From Kiritimatiellia bacterium (GTDB taxonomy: Bacteria; Verrucomicrobiota; Kiritimatiellia; RFP12; UBA1067), in the NCBI GenBank assembly GCA_017406465.1, contig JAFQYM010000038.1:47242-111241 (forward strand): DNA of 64,000 nt, written 5' to 3'. Positions 1-9,682 of the stretch are shown here, piece after piece. Each line of letters starts with the position of its first letter. Within the stretch, counting starts at the first letter, position 1. A program made the translations under genes and the position numbers. The notes below the pieces were generated by a model. That model made no database searches and was not told where the DNA came from. It was given only the letters and a program-made list of their open reading frames with translations.

Positions 1-1
1 C

Positions 2-970
2 GTAGTCCTCCATGGCATAAGGAACAGCCGCCGCTTCCGCATTCGCGCGCGTTTCTTCTGCGATGCGACAGGCGACGCGTCGCTTGCGGAACAGGCGGGA
101 GTCGAGACGCGCTGGGATGCTGAATGCTTCGAGGAGACAGGCGAGAGACTTGCGCCGCATCGCGGCAACCGCCGCGAGAGCGGCGGGCTCGAGTCGTCGT
201 GTCTTTGGTTTGCGCGCGACGCAGGCGATGTGCGTCCGTTCCCGCGCTGCCAGTGGGCGCTCGATGTCGCACGCGACGAGGATGCGCTCGTGGAAGGCGA
301 GGTCGGCAAGACAAACTGGCTCCTTTCCGGCAACTGGAGCTGGGGTTCCGGCTTCTACCGGGATCCAGTGAAAGAGGGCGAGCAGATACGCGACTGGAAC
401 TTCCGCGCCATATACGGGCTCTGGGACTACCTCAAGAACAAGGCGGCCTATTCTGAAAACTACGCCCGCGCCGAAATCTACTGGCTTGGCTACATCCTCG
501 CCAAACGCGACGCACATCGCATCGTCGGCGACTATGTCGTCACGGGGACCGACATGCTGGAAGGCAGGAAGTTTGACGACGGCGTCGTTACGACTACGTG
601 GTACCTCGACCTGCATGGCCCTGCGCCCACTGTGGAGGCGAAGTTCCCGGGAGGGGCCTTTCGCACCGCCGGCGCCGTCCTGCACGGCGGCAAGCTCGCG
701 GCCATCCAGCCGTTCGAGATACCGTTCAGGTGCTTCTATTCGAAGGACGCGTCGAACCTCTTCGCGGCCGGCAAGGTCATATCAGGCACTTACGTGGCGC
801 TTGGCTCGTATCGCGTCGAGAACACGTGCGGGATGATGGGCACGATGGTCGGCCGTGCCGCGGCGCTCTGTCTCCGGCTCGGCGTTTCGCCGCGAGAGCT
901 CGGCAAATCGCATCTTGCGGAGCTGAAGGCCGTACTGTCAAAACCAGAGACAATTTGCTATAATTCCCGT
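2..970 (+). CDS. FAD-dependent oxidoreductase, C-terminal part (5' end outside window)
   Basis: The frame is open from the first bases of the window. The early segment ARFFCDATGDASLAEQAGV matches the second dinucleotide-fold strand of the FAD_oxidored/xanthan-lyase-like family (usual form: ARxFIDATGDADLAxxAG). The later segment around VENTCGMMGTMVGRAAALC, followed by LGVSPREL, is the usual C-terminal FAD-contact helix of that family. The family oxidises unknown, often carbohydrate-related, substrates, and its members are frequently secreted in PVC bacteria. The fold ends near base 935. There is no in-frame stop before the downstream peptidase start at 971, so the end given here is arbitrary. 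Family assignment is fairly sure; substrate unknown. Confidence 0.7.
935..964 (+). promoter_or_regulatory. promoter of the M3 peptidase gene (predicted leaderless transcript)
   Basis: CTGTCA (935-940), an 18-bp spacer and TATAAT (959-964), with TGC just before the -10 hexamer. The next ATG (971) is only 6 nt downstream and no Shine-Dalgarno sequence precedes it, so transcription should begin at or next to the start codon. The promoter lies inside the last codons of the upstream open frame. Confidence 0.6.
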
Positions 971-2866
971 ATGAAGAAATGCACTTTTCCCGATTGGTCG
1001 TCGCTGACCCCCGAAAAGGCCGCGGCGGATTTGCCGCGGCTCCTCGAAGAAGCAGAGAAGGGTGTCGCGAAGATAGAGGCGTCGTCTCCCCAGACTTTTG
1101 AAGATTTGGAATGGGCCCTTGCGGACGCGACCCGCCCGCTGTGGGAGCTCTGGGGCATGGTCGGACACATGATGTCGGTCATGAACTCCGACGAGTGGCG
1201 CAAGCTTGACGAGGACTTCCGCCCGAAGATCGTAGACTTCTCGCTCAGGGTCTCGCAGTCGAAGCGCCTCAACGACCTGGCTAAAGAGGTGCTGATGCGA
1301 CTCAAGTCGTGCGGCGGCGCGAGCGAGAACGCGACGCGCATACGGATTCTCGAGAAGTCGATCCAGGGCGCGGAACTTGCCGGCGTCTCGCTCGAGGGCG
1401 AGAAGAAAAAGCGTTTCAACGAAATCTCCCAGCGGCTTTCTAAGCTCTCGATGGACTATGCCAACTCCGTCCTCGACGCGACGAACGCGTTCAAGTTCGA
1501 GAAGGACGGCAAGACTTACACGATAGACGACGCAAACTACCCGCAGACGATGAAGCACTGCGCCGACCGCGAGGTGCGCGAGAAGCTCTTTCGCGCCCGC
1601 TCGACGCGCGCGCCCGAGAACACGGCGAGGATAGACGAGATTCTCGCCCTGCGATTCGAGAAGGCGAAGCTGCTCGGCTTCAAGAATCCGGCGGAACTTT
1701 CGATAGCCGTCAAGAGCGCGCCGTCCGTCGCGGCGGTGATGAAGATGATTGACGACCTCGACGCTGCGACCGAGAAGATAGCCGCTGAGGAAAAGGCAGA
1801 GCTCGAGGCATCCGCGAAGGGCGCGGTCGAGACGCTTGAGCCGTGGGACCAGTCCTTCTACGCGACGCGGCTGCGCGAGGACAAGTACTCGTACTCCGAG
1901 GAAGAGCTGAAGAAGCACTTCGAGGTCGAGGTTGTCGTGGCGGGGCTTTTCAAGATGGCTAACTTCCTCTACGGCGTCGACATCCGCGAGCTGAAGGGCG
2001 CCGAGAAGCCGTCCGTGTGGCATCCTGACGTCCGCTTCTTCGAGATGTCGGAGGGCGGCAAGCCCATCGCGCATTTCTACTTCGATCCGTATGTCAGGAA
2101 CGGCCAGAAGCGCGGCGGCGCGTGGATGAACTCGTTCGACGACCGTTGCGACCGCAGGGGCGTCCTTCCGCTCGCGCTCGTCTGCACGAACTTCCCGCAG
2201 CCAGACGCGAACGGCAAGTCGTATCTTCCGATGCGCGAGGTCGAGACGTTGTTCCACGAGTTCGGCCACGCGACGCAGTGCATGCTTACGAAGGTAGGCG
2301 AAGAGGGCGCGGCCGGTCTTTCGCTCGTCGAATGGGACGCAGTGGAGGTCGCGAGCCAGTTCAACGAGAACTGGTGCCTCGACGACCGCACGGGAATCGT
2401 CGTTCCCGCGGACCTCAAGAAGAAGGTGCTCGCCGCGAAGAACTTCCGAGCGGCGACGGTCTGCCGCGCCCAGCTCGCGCTTGCCAAGATCGACATGCTC
2501 CTTCACATCGGCGAGAACGGCGGCAAGAAGCCGCGCGAGATCAAGGAGGAGATCTTCCGCCACTTCGACATGCCGATGGTAAAGGAGGATCTCTTCCTCT
2601 GCGCGTTCTCGCACATTTTCGCTGGCGGATACTCCGCCGGCTACTACGGCTACAAGTGGGCCGAGGTGATGAGCGCTGACTGCTATGGCGCGTTCGAGGA
2701 GGCGGGGCTTTCCGACGACGCGGCGGTGAAGCGCGTCGGCAAGGCGTACCGCGACACGATCCTCGCGCTCGGTGGCAGCGAGTCGGCATACGATGTGTTT
2801 CTCCATTTCCGCGGCCGTGCGCCGACGATTGACGCGCTTCTCAGGCAGCAGGGGCTGAAGAAATGA
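971..2866 (+). CDS. M3 family metallo-oligopeptidase (oligopeptidase A-like)
   Basis: A cytoplasmic zinc peptidase that would degrade short peptides. The zinc motif HEFGH is at residues 429-433, and the third ligand is Glu459 in WDAVEVASQFNENW, as in oligopeptidase A (WDAVELPSQF). The length, 631 residues, is close to the usual 650-700. No signal peptide is seen. The ATG at 971 was chosen because an extended -10 promoter ends 6 nt before it and because the protein begins there in family terms; the frame continues upstream into an FAD oxidoreductase with no stop. The family's HEFGHxLHH carries ATQC in place of the second histidine pair, a deviation of unknown effect. The stop overlaps the start of the CPBP protease gene. 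Confidence 0.85.
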   Translation: MKKCTFPDWSSLTPEKAAADLPRLLEEAEKGVAKIEASSPQTFEDLEWALADATRPLWELWGMVGHMMSVMNSDEWRKLDEDFRPKIVDFSLRVSQSKRLNDLAKEVLMRLKSCGGASENATRIRILEKSIQGAELAGVSLEGEKKKRFNEISQRLSKLSMDYANSVLDATNAFKFEKDGKTYTIDDANYPQTMKHCADREVREKLFRARSTRAPENTARIDEILALRFEKAKLLGFKNPAELSIAVKSAPSVAAVMKMIDDLDAATEKIAAEEKAELEASAKGAVETLEPWDQSFYATRLREDKYSYSEEELKKHFEVEVVVAGLFKMANFLYGVDIRELKGAEKPSVWHPDVRFFEMSEGGKPIAHFYFDPYVRNGQKRGGAWMNSFDDRCDRRGVLPLALVCTNFPQPDANGKSYLPMREVETLFHEFGHATQCMLTKVGEEGAAGLSLVEWDAVEVASQFNENWCLDDRTGIVVPADLKKKVLAAKNFRAATVCRAQLALAKIDMLLHIGENGGKKPREIKEEIFRHFDMPMVKEDLFLCAFSHIFAGGYSAGYYGYKWAEVMSADCYGAFEEAGLSDDAAVKRVGKAYRDTILALGGSESAYDVFLHFRGRAPTIDALLRQQGLKK

Positions 2867-3468
2867 CGTACCGGGCAAAGAAGAATTTCGTCTCCATCCT
2901 GCCCTATGCGGTATGGATGGCAATGATGATCCTGCTTCCGGCGACGCCCGAATGCTATGCGGCGCGCACGCTCGTCACGATCATCATCCTCCTGCCGTGC
3001 CTCTTTTATCTCGAGCACCATCACGGAGTCATCCACCGCAACTCAACGTTCAAGCCGGAGCTCGTGTGGGGCATCATCGTCGGGCTGCTCGTTCTCGCGA
3101 TATGGGTCTGGCCGGAGCAGTTCGCCTGGTATCGCAAGTGGTGCATCTACGGCGACGGAGGCACGGCTTCCGTAGACGAGAGCGAGATGGTTTACAAGAT
3201 CGTGCGGCTTCTGGGAAGCGCCTTCGTCATTTCCATTGCGGAGGAGCTTTTTTTCCGTCGCTGGCTGATGCGTTTCGCTGGCTTCTGGCTTATGGTCGCG
3301 CTTTTCGCCGTCGAGCATGACCGCTGGCTTGTAGGCGCTATAGCGGGCATGCTCTATGGCTGGCTTGCCATCAGGAAGGGGCTTCTTTCCGCGATAATCG
3401 CCCATGTGACTACGAATCTTGCGCTCGGGCTTTATGTGCTTGAGACGGGTAGCTGGCAGTTTTGGTGA
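2863..3468 (+). CDS. CPBP (CAAX-type) intramembrane metalloprotease family protein
   Basis: A polytopic membrane protein of 201 residues. It has the CPBP/Abi signature: EExxxR at residues 127-132 ([10 protein letters not shown]), His155 in the second motif and HxxxN at 184-188 (AHVTTN). These residues coordinate the metal in Rce1-like proteases. The short form, with the glutamate pair in the middle and no long N-terminal region, resembles the CAAX-protease-related proteins associated with PEP-CTERM sorting, but no PEP-CTERM or exosortase gene is visible here, so the substrate is unknown. The start codon overlaps the stop of the M3 peptidase (ATGA), indicating translational coupling. Confidence 0.7.
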   Translation: MTYRAKKNFVSILPYAVWMAMMILLPATPECYAARTLVTIIILLPCLFYLEHHHGVIHRNSTFKPELVWGIIVGLLVLAIWVWPEQFAWYRKWCIYGDGGTASVDESEMVYKIVRLLGSAFVISIAEELFFRRWLMRFAGFWLMVALFAVEHDRWLVGAIAGMLYGWLAIRKGLLSAIIAHVTTNLALGLYVLETGSWQFW

Positions 3469-3476
3469 GGCAATCG

Positions 3477-4298
3477 GTGAAAGACGACTACGAGCTTCTC
3501 GATTCTGGCGACGGGCGAAAGCTGGAGCGCTTCGGCAAGTATGTGCTTGCGCGTCCGTGCTCGCAGGCGCTCTGGCGGCCTTCGCGCCCGACGGCGGAAT
3601 GGAATCGCGCAGACGCGTCGTTCGACCGCGAGGACGGCAACCGCTGGCATGGCCGCACAAATCTACCCAAGGAATGGACGATTGAGACGGCAGGCATAAA
3701 GTTCAAGCTCGGCGGCACAGACTTCGGACACCTCGGGATATTCCCAGAGCAAAGAGCGCAGTGGAAGTGGATTATGGAACGGGGAACGGGGAACGGGGAA
3801 CGGGTGTTGAACCTCTTCGCCTACTCCGGCGGCTCCACGATGGCGTCGGCGCTTGGCGGCGCGGAAGTCTGCCATCTCGACGCGTCGAAGGGGATGGTCG
3901 AATGGGCGCGAGAGAACGCGCGGCTGAACGGCCTTGCTGACGCGCCGATCCGCTGGATTGTAGACGACGCGCACAAGTTCATGAAGCGTGAGATCCGCCG
4001 TGGTCGGCGCTATGACGCTATAATTCTCGACCCGCCGACCTTCGGGCGCGGCGCAGGCGGCGAGATGTACAAGATAGAGCGTGACTTGAAGGAAACGCTC
4101 TCGCTTGTGCGCGACCTCTTGAGCGACAAGCCGCGCTTTGTCCTTTTCTCGAGCCATACGCCTGGGCTCTCGCCGATTGTCGCCGAGAACATACTTGGCC
4201 AGCTTTGGCCAAAGGCCTCGCTTGAATCGGGCGAAATGACACTTGACGGCGAGGGGCTAAAATGTCCAAGCGGCATCTTCTGCCGCGCAATCTGGTAG
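3477..4298 (+). CDS. class I SAM-dependent methyltransferase (RlmI/RlmK-like)
   Basis: A Rossmann-fold methyltransferase related to the 23S rRNA cytosine methyltransferase group (Methyltrans_SAM). The SAM-binding glycine-rich loop is in [13 protein letters not shown], the acidic residue after strand 2 is in CHLDASKGM, and the catalytic strand-4 motif is [13 protein letters not shown] at 3477 is preferred: GAGG lies 6 nt upstream and the protein then begins [12 protein letters not shown], the usual family start. A GTG at 3465 overlapping the upstream stop is the alternative. A (GGAACGG)4 tract at 3776-3804 lies just before motif I and adds the loop RGTGNGE. No PUA domain is present. The substrate is probably RNA, by family inference only. 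Confidence 0.7.
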   Translation: MKDDYELLDSGDGRKLERFGKYVLARPCSQALWRPSRPTAEWNRADASFDREDGNRWHGRTNLPKEWTIETAGIKFKLGGTDFGHLGIFPEQRAQWKWIMERGTGNGERVLNLFAYSGGSTMASALGGAEVCHLDASKGMVEWARENARLNGLADAPIRWIVDDAHKFMKREIRRGRRYDAIILDPPTFGRGAGGEMYKIERDLKETLSLVRDLLSDKPRFVLFSSHTPGLSPIVAENILGQLWPKASLESGEMTLDGEGLKCPSGIFCRAIW

Positions 4299-4302
4299 AG
4301 CC

Positions 4303-5037
4303 ATGAAGTATCGCTATCTCTATCAGACGAAGGACAACGAGAACAAGGAGGGCTGGATCAACGCCAAGAGCCGCGAGAACGCATACGCGGAGCTCCGCAA
4401 GGCCGGCATAAGGCCCTATCGAGTAATTGGCGACGATCCGTTGAACTGGAAGCCGTATGCTGCAGGTGCGGCAATCGTCCTTCTCGCCACAGCTCTCGCC
4501 GCCGTCCTTCTTGTTGGACGCGAGGACCGCAGGCCACATCCGCGCGCGCAACTCGTCGGCGATCGCGCCGTCATCGACGCAGGGGTCTATTCCGGGTGGA
4601 CTAATGTTCTTTCCTCCGCGCTCGACCGGCAGCTCGCGCGGTATGCGCAGCCGGGTCGCTACGTCGAGCCGGAGGAGTTGACCGAGGCGGATTGCGCCGC
4701 GTTCACGGCGGAACTGGACGTGTCGGTCGCCTATGTCGCCGGCGAGCCGCCGGAGCACCGCATGCTTAAGAACATTGTCGCGAAGATGCGTGAGGATATG
4801 CGCGCATACATCGCGGATGGCGGCGATGTCGTGGGGTACTTCGACTTCCTCGACGAACGCCAGTCGCAGGAGCGCGAGTTTCGCGAGAAGGCGCTCGATA
4901 CGGTCTATCGCGCCCCAGAGAGCTTGCGTGAACGCGCATGGCTTGGCGTCAACGCCCGACTGAAGGACATGGGCATAGAGCCGCTTTCACGGCCTACGGG
5001 AATTCAGGAGCTTCCAGAGGAGAAGGAACAACAATGA
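4303..5037 (+). CDS. single-pass membrane protein of unknown function
   Basis: 244 residues. The N-terminus (YRYLYQTKDNENKEGWINA, then AYAELRKAGIRPYRV) resembles the small repeated motif at the start of type II secretion GspF proteins, where a tyrosine-rich strand is followed by G-x-I-x-A and an A-x-x-x-L-R-x-x-G helix. One transmembrane helix follows at about residues 52-71 (AAGAAIVLLATALAAVLLVG). The rest is a charged, mostly helical region predicted outside or in the cytoplasm. It is coupled by an ATGA overlap to the secreted protein that follows, so it may take part in exporting or anchoring it. I do not recognise the family. Confidence 0.6.
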   Translation: MKYRYLYQTKDNENKEGWINAKSRENAYAELRKAGIRPYRVIGDDPLNWKPYAAGAAIVLLATALAAVLLVGREDRRPHPRAQLVGDRAVIDAGVYSGWTNVLSSALDRQLARYAQPGRYVEPEELTEADCAAFTAELDVSVAYVAGEPPEHRMLKNIVAKMREDMRAYIADGGDVVGYFDFLDERQSQEREFREKALDTVYRAPESLRERAWLGVNARLKDMGIEPLSRPTGIQELPEEKEQQ

Positions 5038-6929
5038 GATATAGAATGGCCATTTTCGCATTAGCGACATCGCTTGCCGTGCGCGGCGCGGTGGCTGCGC
5101 CTGAAATACTCGTCGGTGTTACCGGCTATGGCGAGAGCCCGGAGTTCGGCGAAGTCGTGACGAACGGGGAGTGCAACCTCTTCGTCCAGTGGTCGCGCAG
5201 CGAGAACCTGATACCAGGCGAGTCCAGGCTGATGGACGCGGCGCTTTTCGAGAAGGCCAAGGCGAACCACGTGCGCGTCATGACGATCTACGGCAACCAG
5301 GACGGACGCAAGACGAAGGCGCTCAAGGCGGCGTGGGGCGACCTCTACCTCGGCAACAACATCGGCGAATACGCCGGGTTCCTCTACCAGGACGAGAAGA
5401 GCTATTCTAAGAACTGGCCGCAGTGCCGCGACCTCAAGGATGCGCGCGACTGGCTCGTCGGCACGATGCTCGCCGCGCCGAGGAAGTCGCAGCTTGCGCG
5501 TCCGGAAGACGAGCGCGAGCCGTGCGTCTTCTCGACGAGCGGCTCGCCTCTCGCCTGCTACGAGCTCGACGGCGGCATCGACGTCATCTGCAACGAGATG
5601 TACGCCGTCGGATGCGGTGACCTCGCCTACGCCACGGCCGAGGCGCGCGGCGCGGCGCGGCGGAGGGGGCGTCCGACGTGGACGGCGTGGCTGGCGCACG
5701 AATGGCAGACGTGCTGGCCACGCGTTCCCTATGGCGTCGCGCAGAAGCAGGATTCGCTCGAGGTCGGCCTCAAGGAGATGTGGGTCATGGGAACCTCGAT
5801 GATGGTTCTCGAGTCCGGTTCACAGTCGACGCAGGCCCAGGACTACACGCCGCCGGACGGATCGATGGCGGAGTTCAAGTCGCCGAAGCAGGGATACGAC
5901 GGCGAAGTGCCGCGCGCCTACCGGAAGACCATGCGCGACTTCTACCGCTGGACGAAGGAGCATCCAAGGGCTGAAGGCTCGCCCGTCGTCGACGCGGCGC
6001 TTCTCATCGGCAACTGCGACGGCTACGTCGGCATGACACACGACATCTTCGCCGTGTTCGGACAGCACCACCTCGCCGCCACGAACGCGAACTGGAAGTG
6101 CGCCGCGCCCGAGTACACCTGGGAGGACGTCATGGAGACGTTCTTCCCGCGCCCGGCGGACGCGCTCAGGCCGTTCGCCAATGGTTGGCTCGGCGGCACG
6201 CCGCACGGACAGCTCGACGTCGTGAACGTCGATGACGCGACGACGGCCGAACAGCTCTCGCGCTACAAGGTCGTCGCGTTCGGCGGATGGAACACGATGA
6301 CGCCGAAGATCGCGGCCGTCTTGCGCGAATACGCCGGGCGCGGCGGACAGGTCGCGCTTTGCGTGCCGCAGCTTTCGTCGCGCGTCGACCGCGAATTCGC
6401 GAACTACGCGGTGACCGACCTCGTGCAGGCCGTGCCGGGCGTGGCGGTATGCCCCCCGACGCTCGTCGAAGACATTCTCATGGTCGCCGAGGGCGCGCCG
6501 GAGTTCCTGAAGCGCGCGTACCCCGCCTATCTTTCCGCAAAGCTCCGCGTAGCAGACGCCGCGCTCTCGGACGGCGTGGAAGTCGTCGCGTCGATGGGCA
6601 AGAAGCCCTATCTTGTCAAGGCGCCGTTCGGAAAGGGCGCGTTCTGGCTCTGCCTCGCGTGGGACTATCCCGCCGCACGTCGCGAAGTCGAGGAATTCCC
6701 GTCGTACAGGCGTTTCAGGATGGACTTCTGGCGGACGCTCTTGACGGGGCTCGTCGATTCCGTCCGGCCTTTCCGCGTGACGGGTGACGTTGACTACGTG
6801 AACTGGGCCGTCTATCCCGACGGCACGATCTATCTGCTCAACGTCGACTGCGTCGGCCCGCGCTCCATTTGCGTGAATGGGAACGAGGTGACGCTGTCGC
6901 CAAAGGAAATGAAGGAGGTTAGGCCATGA
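5034..6929 (+). CDS. secreted glycosidase-like protein (TIM-barrel plus GATase-like domain), copy 1
   Basis: 631 residues with a signal peptide (MRYRMAIFALATSLAVRGAVA, cleavage near Ala22). The first two thirds carry conserved acidic and aromatic motifs shared with the next gene: NNIGEYAGFLYQ, FSTSGSPLACYELDGG, CNEMY, AHEWQTC and VLESGSQ. The last third (RYKVVAFGGWNTMTPKIAAV, then REYAGRGGQVALCVPQL) looks like the class I amidotransferase-like fold that follows the barrel in GH42-type enzymes. From this I infer a beta/alpha-barrel glycoside hydrolase, but no catalogued family is recognisable. ATG 5034 overlaps the upstream stop; translation could extend upstream but the signal peptide fixes this start. 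Confidence 0.6.
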   Translation: MRYRMAIFALATSLAVRGAVAAPEILVGVTGYGESPEFGEVVTNGECNLFVQWSRSENLIPGESRLMDAALFEKAKANHVRVMTIYGNQDGRKTKALKAAWGDLYLGNNIGEYAGFLYQDEKSYSKNWPQCRDLKDARDWLVGTMLAAPRKSQLARPEDEREPCVFSTSGSPLACYELDGGIDVICNEMYAVGCGDLAYATAEARGAARRRGRPTWTAWLAHEWQTCWPRVPYGVAQKQDSLEVGLKEMWVMGTSMMVLESGSQSTQAQDYTPPDGSMAEFKSPKQGYDGEVPRAYRKTMRDFYRWTKEHPRAEGSPVVDAALLIGNCDGYVGMTHDIFAVFGQHHLAATNANWKCAAPEYTWEDVMETFFPRPADALRPFANGWLGGTPHGQLDVVNVDDATTAEQLSRYKVVAFGGWNTMTPKIAAVLREYAGRGGQVALCVPQLSSRVDREFANYAVTDLVQAVPGVAVCPPTLVEDILMVAEGAPEFLKRAYPAYLSAKLRVADAALSDGVEVVASMGKKPYLVKAPFGKGAFWLCLAWDYPAARREVEEFPSYRRFRMDFWRTLLTGLVDSVRPFRVTGDVDYVNWAVYPDGTIYLLNVDCVGPRSICVNGNEVTLSPKEMKEVRP

Positions 6930-9682
6930 CGGCTATTCTTGCGACGTGTGCGATTTTGGCAGTGGCGTCCGTCAGCGACAGGGGCGACAAGTTCACCGAC
7001 GAAGAGCCGATCGCGCTCGAGCTCGGCGGAGCGACGCGTCAGGTGGAGTCGTGGGGGCAGAGCAAGTGGAACGGACAGTCGCTTTCCGTTACGAACGGAA
7101 CGCTCGTGTTCACCAAGTCAGTGCATGTCCACGGCGGCAAGATAAACGTCGGACCTGATACCACGCTCAAGTTTGCGCGAGGCTGCTCGCTCGGGACCGG
7201 GCTTGGTGACGCTGGAACGCGAATCTTTGACATCGCGCCTGGCTCCCGCCTCGACATGGACGGCATCCGCTGGAACATGGACCACACGCGCGTCGTTCTG
7301 CCCAAGGGCGCGGAGTGGAACGCCGACCTTGAGCACTTCGAGCTTGCGGGAGGGATGAAGGACAATCTCTGGGACATCGGCGGACGTGCCTCCTTCCCGC
7401 GCGGTATACGCCCCGCCAAGGCCGACTGGGGTCCTGCTCTCAAGGTGGTGCTGCATGAAGGCGGCGAACTTCTTCTCGGCGGGCCCGTCTCGACGAACAG
7501 CACAAAGAAGTGCCGCTTCGAGGTCGTTCTCGAGGGCGGCGTGGTTACGCTTTTCTGGAACGCGCAGATAGCCCCCGGCCTCGTTCGGCTCGCTCCCGGC
7601 GCGAAGGTCGAGGTCCGCGTTGCCAAGGGCGTGGAATTCGACGAGTCTGCGATTGCCGTTCCTGACGATGCGACGCTTGCGGTGACACGCGACGTTCCCG
7701 TGCCGGATGGGCTGCCCTTGCGCTATTCGCTGACGGTGAAATACGATAGGACTGGGCGCAGCTGGTGGCTCTACGCCGACGCCCACAAGGACGAAATCGC
7801 CGAATGGCACGTGACATACCCGAATCCCGACGTCGAGGCAGAAGAAAAGACCGAGACCGCGAAGCCGACCGACACGGTGTTCCGCCGCCGCTTCCCGAAA
7901 GGCGTGGGTCCGTGGAAGGTGTTAGTTGAGATAACGAACAAGAAGGGCGACAAGGACGTACAGGCCGTCACCGTGGCGCGGCCGGAGAAGGTTGTAGTGC
8001 AGCCAGCTCCGAACGAGCTCGTGATGGTAGGGCAATGCGGCTACGGCGTCGCCACCAACTTGGTGCGCGACATCCTCAAGGACGACCTATGCAACCTCTA
8101 CGTCGGCTGGAACGGTGCCGCGAAGACGCTGCCACGGAAAGCGCCCGAGGACATCCAGGAGGCCTGGGCGCAGGCAATCAAGGACCGCAAGATGTGGTCG
8201 ATGAGCATTTACGCCGGTGACGACGAGAAGTTGCAGAAGGAGATCAGCGACGCCTACGAAGGGCGCTACCTCGGCAACAACTGCGGCGAATACGCGAGCT
8301 TTATGTACCAAGGCCGGAAGGAATGCTGCATACCCATGAACCTCGACCTCGCGTCGGCGAGGGACCGTTTCGTAAACCGCTACTGCGGCAAGGCCAGCTT
8401 TGGATGGCTTGCGAAGTTCCCGTGGGTGTTCTCAACGTGCGGCGCGGCGCTTTCGTGCTACGAGCTCGCGGGCGGAATAGACTTCATCTGCAACGAGCAG
8501 TGGGCCATTGGCGCGATGAACATCGCCCATACGTCTGCTGAGGCCCGCGGCGCGGCCCGCAAGTGGGGCCCCGAGTACTGGTGTGCATGGAACGCCCACG
8601 AGTGGCAGACGTGCGGACTTCCCTATCGCAGCGAGCAGAAGTACGACTCATGTCTCGTTGGATTTCTGCAGGAATACGTCTTCGGCACGTCGATGATCGT
8701 GCTGGAGTCGGGTGCGCAGGGCAAGCAGGCGTGGCAGTACACCTCGGACGTGCGCGGCCAGCCGAAAGAAGAGCGCGCGAAGGAGGGGTATGACGGCTAT
8801 GTCGCGCAGCACTACCGCGACGTGACGAAGAAATTCTACGAATGGGTGAAGGCGAATCCGCGCGACAAGGGCACGCCCGAGTCGAAAATCGCGATGGCGC
8901 TTGGCAATCTCGACGCCTATCTCGGGCAGAACGGTGGCTTCACCGTATGGAGCCAGCACGACAACGCCAAGACGAATTCGGCGCTTTGGAAGTACGGCGC
9001 GCCTGAGAAGACACAGGCACTGATCGAGGACATTTTCTTCCCGCGTCCAAAGGACCTCGTCGAGCCGTTCGGCAACTGCTGGCTTGCCGGCACGCCCTAC
9101 GGCCAGACCGACGTGATGCAGATCGATGACGATTCCTCGATTGCAGACCTGAAACGCTACGATCTGCTTGTGTTTGGCGGGTGGAATACGATGACGCCGC
9201 ACGTGAAGGACCTGCTCGAGCGCTATGTCAATGCAGGCGGCACTCTCGTCCTGTCGCGCCCCGAGCTTACGACGCGTCTAGACCGCGACTTCATCGGCTA
9301 TACAGATGCTGACCTCATGGCGCTGTTTGGATTCCTGCCGCCAGAGGGGAAGGACGACGAGTTCATCGAGAAGCAGTTTGGCAAGGGCCGCTATTTCCTG
9401 TTCACGGGGCGCAAGTTCCCCGCTGCGACGAAGGAGGGGCGCGCCGCGTATGAAGCGCTCGTGAGGCGTCTCGCGTCCGAAGTGAAGCAGACGGTGCGTC
9501 TTCTCGGCGAGGGCGATCTGCCGCCGCCGGACTGCATCACCTACGCCGTCTACCAGAACAAGATGTACTTCCTCAACATGGACACCCGCCGCGAGCGGAA
9601 GTTCGCGTACGAAATCGACGGCAAGCGTTCCGAGATGACGCTTGCTCCCTGCGAGATCAAGGTCTTGGACCGCAAGAAATAA
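6926..9682 (+). CDS. secreted glycosidase-like protein with N-terminal beta-rich domain, copy 2
   Basis: 918 residues, starting with ATG overlapping the previous stop (ATGA) and preceded by GGAGG. A short signal peptide (MTAILATCAILAVASVS) is followed by about 300 residues of beta-strand-rich sequence with many G-x-x-L/V repeats (residues 20-260), possibly a beta-helix. An Ig-like linker comes next, then a region from about residue 365 onward clearly paralogous to copy 1: YLGNNCGEYASFMYQ, FSTCGAALSCYELAGG, CNEQW, AHEWQTC, VLESGAQ and FGGWNTMTP. The pair looks like a tandem duplication in which one member gained a substrate-binding or adhesive module. The 3' end overlaps the convergent acyltransferase by 26 bp. 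Confidence 0.6.
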   Translation: MTAILATCAILAVASVSDRGDKFTDEEPIALELGGATRQVESWGQSKWNGQSLSVTNGTLVFTKSVHVHGGKINVGPDTTLKFARGCSLGTGLGDAGTRIFDIAPGSRLDMDGIRWNMDHTRVVLPKGAEWNADLEHFELAGGMKDNLWDIGGRASFPRGIRPAKADWGPALKVVLHEGGELLLGGPVSTNSTKKCRFEVVLEGGVVTLFWNAQIAPGLVRLAPGAKVEVRVAKGVEFDESAIAVPDDATLAVTRDVPVPDGLPLRYSLTVKYDRTGRSWWLYADAHKDEIAEWHVTYPNPDVEAEEKTETAKPTDTVFRRRFPKGVGPWKVLVEITNKKGDKDVQAVTVARPEKVVVQPAPNELVMVGQCGYGVATNLVRDILKDDLCNLYVGWNGAAKTLPRKAPEDIQEAWAQAIKDRKMWSMSIYAGDDEKLQKEISDAYEGRYLGNNCGEYASFMYQGRKECCIPMNLDLASARDRFVNRYCGKASFGWLAKFPWVFSTCGAALSCYELAGGIDFICNEQWAIGAMNIAHTSAEARGAARKWGPEYWCAWNAHEWQTCGLPYRSEQKYDSCLVGFLQEYVFGTSMIVLESGAQGKQAWQYTSDVRGQPKEERAKEGYDGYVAQHYRDVTKKFYEWVKANPRDKGTPESKIAMALGNLDAYLGQNGGFTVWSQHDNAKTNSALWKYGAPEKTQALIEDIFFPRPKDLVEPFGNCWLAGTPYGQTDVMQIDDDSSIADLKRYDLLVFGGWNTMTPHVKDLLERYVNAGGTLVLSRPELTTRLDRDFIGYTDADLMALFGFLPPEGKDDEFIEKQFGKGRYFLFTGRKFPAATKEGRAAYEALVRRLASEVKQTVRLLGEGDLPPPDCITYAVYQNKMYFLNMDTRRERKFAYEIDGKRSEMTLAPCEIKVLDRKK

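Noticed and set aside
938..2923. Long open frame (661 codons) antisense to the M3 peptidase
   Set aside because: Arg/Leu/Val-rich composition without any family motif; it arises from the codon bias of the real gene on the plus strand.
4938..5033. Longer N-terminus for the first secreted glycosidase-like protein
   Set aside because: The upstream codons overlap the previous gene and would bury the signal peptide; ATG 5034 overlaps the previous stop as is usual here.
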